Positions 56,201-64,000 of a DNA stretch of 64,000 nt are shown one piece after another. Origin of the DNA: Hanleya hanleyi (Eukaryota > Mollusca > Polyplacophora > Lepidopleurida > Hanleyidae); NCBI GenBank assembly GCA_036873755.1, contig JAVTVY010017181.1, positions 310,001-374,000 on the forward strand, given 5' to 3'. The first letter of the stretch is position 1. Each line of letters opens with the position of its first letter. The translations under genes were made by a program, and so were the position numbers. The notes under the pieces were generated by a model, which was not told the DNA's origin, did not search any database, and saw nothing but the letters and a program-made list of their open reading frames with translations.

Positions 56201-58071
56201 GTACGAATGATTTGCCGATATTCTACGAGATTCCATAATAAGCCAATGACGACAAATTTGACAGTGATTGATGTTTAGTTTACATATACCAACAACTTTC
56301 CGGTGGTTGGTCCTTTGACATTTTCTACCGCCTGACAAAAGAATACTTTACGGCGGGATAAATACCTCTCAAGTTTACGTTTACCAGGTTAGGGCGACCC
56401 CACTCTCTAAAATGGAGGTAAAAAAGGTCGTTTTTGCTCAATAACTTTTGATTCTTTCTCAACCAATGCATCACAATTTCAGGCGCATTTATTTATCTAT
56501 TGTTCCATATCATAAAATTAATTTGCCATGGGAAGAACCAGCCAATGTTTTTTAAACAGCGCGAAGGATGTTTGGCCTATTATTATGCAAATTAGGTAGA
56601 TGAGAATTTACTTTTTACCTCCATTTAATGCGGATAGATATGTCTGTATGCGCCTCAAGAGGATTTTGCTGAATTCATTATGTCAACTGATTTATTGGGC
56701 CTCCATTTTAGAAAGCGGGAACCCCCTAAACTGTTTATCACACACGATGTCTAGACATGATGCCTTATTAGGATAAGGTTTTGCTTTTCTGTTTACCGTA
56801 CCAGTGCACGTGCTCCTGTGTGTAGTTACAAGGAGGGTCTTTTTAAAGTTATTTTGCTCAGCTATTTGGCTCACCTGATTGGCTAACAGATGTAGTTTCA
56901 AATTCGAACAAGATTTATATAGCATAGAAGTCAGTTATACTGTTCTGCGATATTATATCTGAGTTTACTGATATTGGTTCTGATATATAATACCAGTTGT
57001 CCAATCGAGAAGCAATATAGAAAATTTGGATTACCTTAATATATTTTATATATATTATAAAGCTTATCTATCAAAGTTAACATTCAGCATAATTTAACTA
57101 GCTTTTCCATTTTTGCCTGTATTACTTCTGATATCCACAGTACATAATTATTCTCTATACCAAAATTTAACTGAATTGCAATTTGTCCTAATTCCTTCTT
57201 CCCTTTCAGTTCCTACAAATATATTTGTTTTTCATCAAAATTACAAGTTCATGCCTCATTTTTCGAACTTTTCTAAACCATTTAAAAATTATATTAGAAC
57301 GAAATTATGGCCAGAACTACCCAATTTGAACTCTATGCGAAACTTGTCTCTAGGAATATTTTTAAGATAAAGAGATTTATAAATCCCTGTGCCCGTGCCT
57401 TCCACTTTTGAAAAATGTCTATATTTCGAGCGCGAGCTTACAATTTCAGTAAACTGGGATATAATATCACGGAATATTATTGTGGAGAAACAATATCCAA
57501 ATAAGACATCATACAACTCTTCTCCAGAAAGTTAATAGGATTTGTCTTCTATTGACGGATGACAAAAAATATCAAAAGACAGTCTGGCGCAAGTGTACAT
57601 AACCAAACGCAAGTCAGTGACCTGATACATTCCGCAATGCGGAGAACGAGTCTAGATCCAGACCGATTGAACCGACCATGCGTGCCCTAACATATCTACT
57701 GTATGGACGTACCAGTCTAGATTGCCCTGATTACCCTGTAATTGGCCCAAATTCATGCGGTGTCAATGATATAGGCTAGAATGAGTATATTCCAAAAATA
57801 TTGAGACAGCCAATCAGTTATATAGAGGTTCTGTGGGTTCGAATCCCACTGGCGACTATTAGTCATATGTCTGTTCTTCTCTGGAAGAAAATAGTTGGTT
57901 ACCTTCACACGTGTCCCAGGCCTCCCCTTGTCCGAGATTGAGCATCTTCATCATGGCCTGCTCCATCTGTGAGGGGGTCAGACTGGCGCTCGATGACACC
58001 ACAGAAAGAGGTATGTCCCCTACCTTATTATGCTGTTTAGCCCGTCTTCGGGTGAGCCAGGCGAAGGACAT
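50157..58071 (-). CDS. NIT-domain receptor guanylate cyclase, multi-exon host gene (3' end not found)
   Basis: Six exons read in phase on the minus strand: 58,071-57,903, 55,907-54,857, 53,996-53,704, 53,064-52,927, 51,622-51,524 and 50,248-50,157. Every join has AG/GT borders and the codon phase closes at each. The order is cytoplasmic N-terminus, membrane helix, extracellular NIT (nitrate/nitrite-sensing) domain, second helix, then cyclase domain preceded by a [14 protein letters not shown] signalling-helix motif. It would make cGMP at the plasma membrane. NIT-GCs are known from annelids, where they act in nitric-oxide signalling in larval photoreceptors. The cyclase core lacks two expected residues (see findings). 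The final exon is missing. Confidence 0.9.
51524..51622 (-). CDS. NIT-GC exon 5 (cyclase active-site strand)
   Basis: 99 bp. Reads [20 protein letters not shown] then IACNMES. The Cys of RYCLFG is the second guanine-selective residue and is present. The canonical pattern is TVNTASRMES, so the Asn is Thr and the Arg is Asn here. Acceptor TTTTAG, donor GTAAGT. Partial copies of this exon lie just upstream. Confidence 0.92.
51623..52135 (-). repeat. Intronic array of partial exon-5 copies
   Basis: An ~88 bp period. Each unit has a TTTGTTTTAG-like splice acceptor followed by ~65 bp of exon 5 coding sequence (LAGVVG, PRYC, LF region). Acceptor-like sites lie near 51,623 (genuine exon), 51,711, 51,797, 51,924, 52,011 and 52,099, with a degraded one near 51,834. 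None has a donor, and several have stops or missing bases. Confidence 0.9.
52679..52912. repeat. ~31 bp minisatellite in intron 4
   Basis: Unit CAATACTATAGGCTATAACG plus TCATGCGGGTC, about seven to eight copies with minor changes. Confidence 0.9.
52927..53064 (-). CDS. NIT-GC exon 4 (cyclase middle)
   Basis: 138 bp. Reads [20 protein letters not shown] then LRIGVHTG, a standard class III cyclase block. Acceptor CACCACAG, donor GTATCT. Confidence 0.93.
53222..53515. repeat. ~26-30 bp minisatellite in intron 3
   Basis: Unit TCTAGATTACTAATTCTGGC plus CAGATC, about ten degenerate copies ending close to the next exon. Confidence 0.85.
53704..53996 (-). CDS. NIT-GC exon 3 (signalling helix and first half of cyclase)
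   Basis: 293 bp. Contains [20 protein letters not shown], the metal-binding Asp in [11 protein letters not shown], the guanine-selective Glu in [12 protein letters not shown] and the second metal Asp in the same block. Acceptor TTTGCAG, donor GTCAGT. Confidence 0.93.
54857..55907 (-). CDS. NIT-GC exon 2 (NIT domain with flanking membrane helices)
   Basis: 1,051 bp. The acceptor CTTTCAG is at 55,908. A hydrophobic helix ([15 protein letters not shown]) comes first. Then ~270 residues match the NIT pattern: [20 protein letters not shown] is the typical helix with the conserved QxERDxS-like motif, and a [17 protein letters not shown] block follows. A second helix ([18 protein letters not shown]) closes it. 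The donor GTTAGT follows CCAACAG. Confidence 0.9.
55908..57902. other. Intron 1 of the NIT-GC gene
   Basis: About 2 kb without recognised exons. It holds repeat pieces including ACATTCCGCAATGCGGAGAA near 57,625 and a TTCGAATCCCAC B-box-like motif near 57,838, perhaps the tail of a tRNA-derived SINE. Confidence 0.5.
57903..58071 (-). CDS. NIT-GC exon 1 (start codon, cytoplasmic N-terminus)
   Basis: ATG at 58,071, 56 codons and one base. Hydrophilic, with RRRAKQHNK and a Ser-rich stretch; the donor GTAACC follows GTGTGAAG. It ends in codon phase 1 and joins exon 2. Confidence 0.85.
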
Positions 58072-58480
58072 GGCTTAAATCTGTGAATATATGGGTGAGA
58101 CCAGATTGTGATTATTGTGGTAAATATTTAATTGGCCGCATCTCCCTCTTCGCACCCCGGCTTCCTTTTTAAGTCTATATCGTTTCGATAAACCAGAGAT
58201 AAGTTAACAGGGGATGATTTGTTAGTGGCCAGTGACCTTGACCGTTGACTTTATGACCTCAGTCTTGGTAACCGATTGCTTCACTTCCCATCAAGCATTT
58301 ACTCAATAAAATGTAATTTTCAATGGTTTCTTGATTTTTTTTTATCTCCAGTGACCTTGACTATTGACCGTTGACCGTTTCGACTTCAATACGTTGACAT
58401 CAGTTGTGGGGTGGGACGTCTACGTTACCCCATAGTTGACATAATTTGACAGAAATCGGTCGATTTGTTGGAAAGTGACC
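58072..58480. promoter_or_regulatory. Upstream region of NIT-GC gene with AGGTCA half-sites
   Basis: Upstream of the start codon. GTGACCTTGACC repeats at ~58,230-58,390 match the array at 42,290-43,500. A promoter must lie here or in an unseen upstream exon; no TATA is obvious. Confidence 0.4.
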
Positions 58481-59690
58481 ATCTTGTTGAAACTAAATAA
58501 ATTAAGAAAATCGAGAGGAGGAGGAGAAGAAGGAGGATCAACCTGTAACCATCTCGGTCATCTATACGCGATAAGACTGACCCTGGGATCGTGTGTATCC
58601 ATTCTCATCCTACTTTCGGCAACTGCAAGAGGGAATTTCCTGAAATCAATACCACGTGACTTCGTCAGCCAATCAGCTAAAGTCTACCGACGTAACCCGC
58701 CATTTTCGAGTCATGTGCTGCCCTACTTGTTCAAAATTACAGATCTACAACGCCTCTTGGGTGATACGAAAGTTATTCATACCTATATCTTTTGCATGTG
58801 TGAAAGTTTGTCAGTTACTTGGCGAAGGGCGGTGATTCTCTCCGGGTTGTCCGGCTTCCTCCACCAACAAAACTGACTCTCTGTCACCATATGAACAGAA
58901 CAGAATCCGGTAAAGTACCGGATATCGCTCCGCGATAATGGAGACACACGATTCGCAAGCCATCTTATGGATGGCGAAGTGTACGCAAATGGAAGGAGGA
59001 TGTACATCGCCAACACTGCCAGAACTACCCAATGTATCACACAAGAACTGTATCAACGTATCACGTGCATTGCCAACAGTCCTCAGCGCAGCGGACGATG
59101 GTTAAATTCAAAATGGTAGTCATTTGGCTCCATCTAGAACTTCCGATATACTAGTACATGTTTTAGTATGTATTTCAAGGCCTCTTTATCAGCTGAAATG
59201 AGATAATCACATCAATAGTGACGCTTACAACACCATGCTCATCTGTCGGGCTTTCGTTGGCGCATATTATAAGCGAAAGATCATGAATAAATGTAACACG
59301 ACAGGGAAGATGAGACCTCTGAAAGTGGCACATTTCTACCTTGTTTTAGTTTGAGACATTTTTCTGAACTCACGTGTCATTCGGATACGACCCCATAGGG
59401 ACATCATGTATGGTTGAAATATACTAAAACAAAACTTGCTAATGAATTACACTGTTGCTATTTCTGCACAATATATGATGAAGTTGAGAGAGATTGGGTC
59501 CTTATTAAAAAGATACAACCATTCAAATACACATACCCCGGCTATGTTCTATTTGACATTTGAAAACGCCCCGACCCATCCCGCCTCCCAAATGACTCTT
59601 GAATTACAAATACAAACCGAGTCTAAAATGCCGCTACAAGACGAACAAGCACAGGAGTGAAAGGAAAGAATGTCACAGAAAACATTGCCT
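58481..59690. other. Intergenic
   Basis: No gene supported; 58,690-58,785 resembles 42,130-42,240. Confidence 0.35.
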
Positions 59691-59775
59691 CTTTTCATAT
59701 GTTAACATTGCCTCTTTTTATATGTTAACATTGCCTCTTTTCATATGTTAACATTGCCCCTTTTTATATGTTTCG
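59690..59775. repeat. ~23 bp minisatellite
   Basis: Four copies of ACATTGCCTCTTTT(C/T)ATATGTTA. Confidence 0.9.
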
Positions 59776-61017
59776 CTTTAGGAAGACATGTCTTGTACCT
59801 GATTTGAAAATCAGGAGAAAATGTCTCAGCAAAGTAAAAGGTTAGGAGCCGGACATTCTTTCCGACGGGACTTTTTTCCTCTCACACCTGTAAAACATGT
59901 ATAAGAATGAGAGAAGACGGACCGTAAACACACTTACAGATATTAGGGGATTAATCCAGGCTGTTTTTTACCAGAAACGCTTGAATAATACACTCATATG
60001 AATTGTGTCTATTTTCTCTCGTCGAACTCTCGTATATCGGTCGAGCCTCGATGGATCACCAGATAAATAAAGGAAAGTATATAAGCTGGAAAAGATCACT
60101 TCTTTTCCATTATAGCAGCCAAAACAACTGACATTCTATATCTGAATTTCCAATATAATACAATGAAAACTGCAAAAAAAAGATGTTTCATCTGGTATAT
60201 TGAGAACGAGGAAGAAATCAAGACTTACCACAAACTGTGACTAACTTTGTATAAGAGCTCGTATGTATGACAACAATGATCCTGCTTACAGTGTCGCTAC
60301 ATTTGAATTGATCATACCTAACGCCTGTCGTCTTCTCGCTGGAGAGCGCTGATTGGAAACGGCCATGGAATGCGCCTAACTGACATAATTGCTGATAATT
60401 AACTATTCTTTAATTGGATTAACTATGTCTGTACCAAATTGAATAAGCGCTCATCAAATCGTCACGTAACAAGTGAGATAATGACGGTAATACATTGTAG
60501 GATGGTGAATCAATAGAAGGAAGATATTAAATTCCCGTCACACAGCTGCGGCGGTTTTAATTAAAAATATTTGCTAGGACTTTCTGAGGAAATATTTTTG
60601 ATATCTAATAATTATCTGTATGATTAGTGTTGCAAACACTAATCCGCCGTAACTGCAAACCCCTTATATATATTTAGACAGAGGGATACCTTTCCAAAAA
60701 GCCCCGTGGATCCATGTCACAAAGAAGACCAAGTAAGTGGGTCAGCTAATTTGAATGTCCAAAGTGCTGCGCCCCAAACGCCACAGATAATTACTAATGC
60801 AAATCGGACAATCTACTAGCTTGGACATATTTCACGTCCGCTCCAACAGCCACCAACCTATCAATCTATTGCACAGCTTAGATATACAGATGTGCCTCAT
60901 CCAATTCTCAGGGATGCGAATTCTGTTCAACCGACAGCCAGAACGCACAAGTCCCCATCACGATCTGTTACTTGAAACTATCATAGGAATGAAGGAAAAA
61001 ATTAGATTACCGGTACG
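59776..61017. other. Intergenic
   Basis: No gene recognised before the LINE ORF1. Confidence 0.35.
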
Positions 61018-61650
61018 TGATGAGCAGAGTGGACAAGATTGACGCGATAGAAAATTCATTGCATCTTCTATCGGCCGGACTATCGGACATTGAGTGCCAG
61101 ATGCGCGGCACAAGCGAAAAAACACAGTTTTTGAACAGGCAGATGAATCGCAAGTTAAAGAATTGAAATGAAGTATTTCATACCACGAAAGAAAACGAGA
61201 GAGAGAGAGAGAGAGAGATGAATTCGAGGATTTGGCCATTAGATCAATGCGAGACAACCTTCTGTTTTTCGATCTGGAAAAAAAATTACAAAGACCATTA
61301 TTGGAAGTTAAAAACTTTATTGAAAATAAATTACAACTAGACGATGTTCAAGATATTAAAATGGGTCGGGCCCATGAGCTTGGAAGAAGTAAAGCAGAAA
61401 AACCGCGGCCTATGGTGATAAAGCTCACTGACTACCAGGACAAAGAAAGGGTAAATAAGGTGGTCCTTGCAGGAAAATCTGAGATACTCCGTACGGGGCA
61501 CAGGACCAGCTACCTCGCAAGGTATACCAGGCGCGACGTGCTTAAGAACCCGTCTATACAGAGGTGGTGGATGCTGGTCGCTTTGTGATATGAACGGGCT
61601 CCAAGCTGTATATCGACGGCAGATCGATACCCGTCTTAGAAAATTAGAGT
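61018..61650 (+). pseudogene. LINE ORF1 (L1-type RNA-binding protein), broken
   Basis: The frame from ~61,018 carries a coiled-coil-like segment (KIDAIENSLHLLSAGLSDIE). After a stop and a GA microsatellite (61,196-61,219) another frame (61,232-61,588) has RSMRDNLLFF, KMGRAHELGR and PRPMVIKLTDYQDKERV. This is the RRM-like region of L1 ORF1 proteins, which bind the element's RNA. Inactive. Confidence 0.75.
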
Positions 61651-61678
61651 AATAGAGATAACAGACGGCGAGGCTACC

Positions 61679-62150
61679 ATGGTGACTGCAGATCAGGCTA
61701 TTACGTTGATCGTGGCAGACAAGGCTACCACGGTGACATCGGCAGACAAGGCTACAACAGTGACGTCGGCAGACAAGGCTACCACAGTGACGTCGGCAGA
61801 CAAGAGTGCCACGGTGACGGCGACAGACAAGGCTACCACGGCGACGTCGGCAGACAATACTGCCACGGTGACGGCGGCGGACAAGGCTGCCACGGTGACG
61901 GCGGCAGACAGGGCTACCACGGTGACGGCGGCAAACAAGGATACCACGGTGACGGCGGCAGACAATGCTACCACGGTGACGTTGGCAGACAAGGTTACCA
62001 CGGTAACGTCGGCAGACAAGGCTACCACGGTGACGGCGGCAGACAAGGCTACCACGGCGACGGCGGCAGACAAGGCTACCACGGCGACGTCGGCAAACAA
62101 GGCTACCACGGTGACGTCGGCAGACCAGCTTACAAGGATAACCACGATAC
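61679..62150. repeat. 27 bp coding-phase minisatellite inside LINE
   Basis: About 16 copies of GTGACGGCGGCAGACAAGGC plus TACCACG. Because 27 is a multiple of three, long frames open on both strands, encoding a nine-residue repeat (VTAADKATT) one way. No protein is implied. Confidence 0.92.
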
Positions 62151-62229
62151 TCTTGCTCCGCACAACTAGAGAGGTTCCGCGAAGGAGGAGTTCATGATCA
62201 GTCAACAGGGAATTGGAGGCTACTTATAT

Positions 62230-64000
62230 TGGCTTTGAAAATAAACGGACTAACCCAAGAGAAAAAAACTCGGATAATTACCTGATGGATATATTAAAGG
62301 AATATGATATTATCTTCTGAGTGAATCGTGGTTTAGCAACTCTTCAAAATAAATCAACTTATATAGGAAATTCATTCCTAAAAGAACTCGTAGGAAAAGT
62401 GGAGGAAAATCAATATATTGTAGAGATCAACTATTTAAAGGTTTCCGTCGAGTTAAAGTTAAAAATGATTTTTTTATACTTGGTATGAATTGTATAAGAC
62501 GGTGTTTAGTTTTAGAAACAGATGTTTCATTGTGTTTCGCTTATATACCACCTGAACAATCTACCATATACAATATTCTTCAATTCAATATCTTTGATGA
62601 TCTACAGTCTGATATTACAAAATTTAATGACAATTGGTCTACCGTGATGATCGTCAAGGACTTAAATGCAAGAACAGGCGAAAATACTAGACTAGTCTCG
62701 ATGGACAACTGCATGTACAGTTTTGTTCATAAATTACTGGGCAAAATAGGAAAATAGACATATACATGGGCGTAGTGTTATTCACTATATCTTGAGCAAT
62801 CCAGCTTCGTTTTCATATATTTCAAATTTGACTGTGCAAGAACTCTATTTTCAGATCACTGCCTTTTTGAAATAGAACTGAATAATACGTCTAATCTGAA
62901 CCTTGATTAATCTTCTTATAAGTTGGATAGATCTAAATGGGGCTCTTAACTTGGTGATTTATTTTTGGATGGTCTGTGCGACATGAAAGATAGACTATAT
63001 CACGTTATAGTAAATATTGACAAAACTGTGGATATTGATGTGTACGTAGAGAAGTTTACAACAGTCAATGATATTTGTTCTCCACTTTTCAATAAGAGGC
63101 TTACCATACGGAATAATCGGATAGTATTTTTGGATGCAACCACCCAAAATAAAAGCTCCATGGTTTGATAATGAATGCGCTAAAAGAAATAAGATTATAT
63201 AAATTTTCTTCATATTTATAATAAAATCCAATTTGATTCAGATTTATCAATCATGTTATTTAAAAAGAAGACAATGCAAACGCTACTGCAGAAAGATGAA
63301 ATACGAGTATAAATGGAAAATTTCATCAAAGCTTAATAATCCAACGAAAAAAGTCCCAATTTTTTTTTGAAAATGGTCTCCGAAGAAAATATATTATTAT
63401 ATTATGGCAATCAAATAACTCTTTACATTCGGTAGTGAATATAACTACAGTGCTAAAAAGCGTTACTTGTAGCAAAACCCGTGAAGCTATATACGAAGGC
63501 TTAAAAGAAGAAATTACTCAATATCACGTGCTAGCGATTGATAATCTTCAATTTGATAAGGCTCCAGGGATTGATAAAATATTGAACGAACATTTAATAG
63601 TGGGAAAAGATATCTTCGCACAAATACTTTGTAAGCTATTTAATGTTGTCTTCGATTTTGGTTAAATTATCAAATCTTGGTGTGAACGAGATATTTTGCC
63701 TATTTTCAAAGAAAAGAGGATGCTGCTGACCCATCTAATTATAGAGGCATCACTCTCGTGGTTAAGGTCTCTAAGGTTTTCACAGCGATACTCAATAAAC
63801 GTCTAAAACAATGGCCAGTTACATACGACAAAATTTTAGGCATACAATTTTTTGGGGGGCTCTGCATTGTTTAATCTGTAGTTTCGTAACAGGAGGTAAA
63901 CGACTATTCTGTGTATTCTTTGACCTTGAACAGGCTTTTGGCAGTGTTTATAGAGAGGGACTATATGGTTTAAGCTATTCAGATATGGGGCACGCGCGGC
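62230..64000 (+). mobile_element. LINE ORF2 remnant (endonuclease and RT), continues past window
   Basis: 62,485-62,757 has LCFAYIPPEQS and VKDLNARTG, both from an APE-type endonuclease. At 63,530-63,660 LQFDKAPGIDKILNEHL starts the RT. A broken frame follows with SNYRGITLVVKVSKVF-like and FFDLEQAFGSVYREGL-like blocks near 63,740-63,970. Many stops. The clade is not certain. Confidence 0.8.

Noticed and set aside
57805..57856. tRNA gene with GGGTTCGAATCCC arm
   Set aside because: No matching 5' acceptor strand, D-arm or A box upstream; more likely a tRNA-derived SINE tail or chance.
61693..62205. 170-codon minus-strand ORF across the 27 bp minisatellite
   Set aside because: Both strands are open only because the repeat unit is a multiple of three and lacks stops.

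Overview
This is a gene-poor, repeat-dense stretch of an invertebrate animal genome. There are spliced exons with GT/AG junctions, several LINE lineages, a Polinton/Maverick, a Ty3-like LTR element, MITEs and short-period satellites. A NIT-domain receptor guanylate cyclase and the repeat mix fit a marine lophotrochozoan, probably a bivalve mollusc. The species cannot be named from sequence alone, and the phylum is an inference.

1-12,132 is a Polinton (self-synthesising, virus-like DNA transposon) with ~590 bp terminal inverted repeats. It carries a C2H2 zinc-finger protein (minus strand) and, on the plus strand, a small membrane protein, two tandem paralogues of unknown function, a retroviral-type integrase, a Thr/Ser/Pro-rich membrane protein fused in frame to the packaging ATPase, two small late-type proteins, the penton (minor capsid), a pX-like protein, the major capsid protein and the first ~48 codons of the adenain-type protease. 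No protein-primed DNA polymerase is present, and most core genes carry stops, frameshifts or truncations, so this copy is dead.

12,133-22,660 holds two oppositely oriented copies of an L1/Tx1-like LINE, an array of ~505 bp units (also found inside the Polinton), a second LINE with a GAACT-type tail, and the 5' half of a CR1/Jockey-like LINE.

22,657-35,080 is a nest of insertions that splits that LINE. A ~155 bp satellite array and a ~160 bp array sit in the LINE, and an LTR retrotransposon (23,087-32,118, minus strand) sits inside the satellite. It has LTRs that look identical, a primer-binding site, a polypurine tract and a 4 bp target duplication. Its interior lacks gag, protease and reverse transcriptase. 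It holds partial tandem copies of an integrase 3' part plus an ORF that joins two C2H2 fingers to a TatD-type metal-dependent hydrolase with all metal ligands present. Two repeat-unit junctions carry the same ~50 bp foldback. This is the most unusual system in the window. The 3' half of the split LINE resumes at ~35,080.

36,400-50,100 contains a second, decayed Polinton relic, a foldback MITE inside it, a TTAA-flanked piggyBac-like MITE, a 40 bp minisatellite, an array rich in nuclear-receptor half-sites, and another long-TIR MITE. No host gene is recognised there.

50,157-58,071 (minus strand) is the one clear host gene: at least six exons of a NIT-domain membrane guanylate cyclase. Its cyclase domain keeps the metal-binding aspartates and guanine-selective residues but lacks the usual transition-state Asn and Arg. 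Five to six partial copies of the exon that should encode those residues lie in the intron just upstream.

58,072-64,000 is intergenic repeats and a decayed LINE (ORF1, an internal 27 bp coding minisatellite, endonuclease and RT remnants) that runs off the window.
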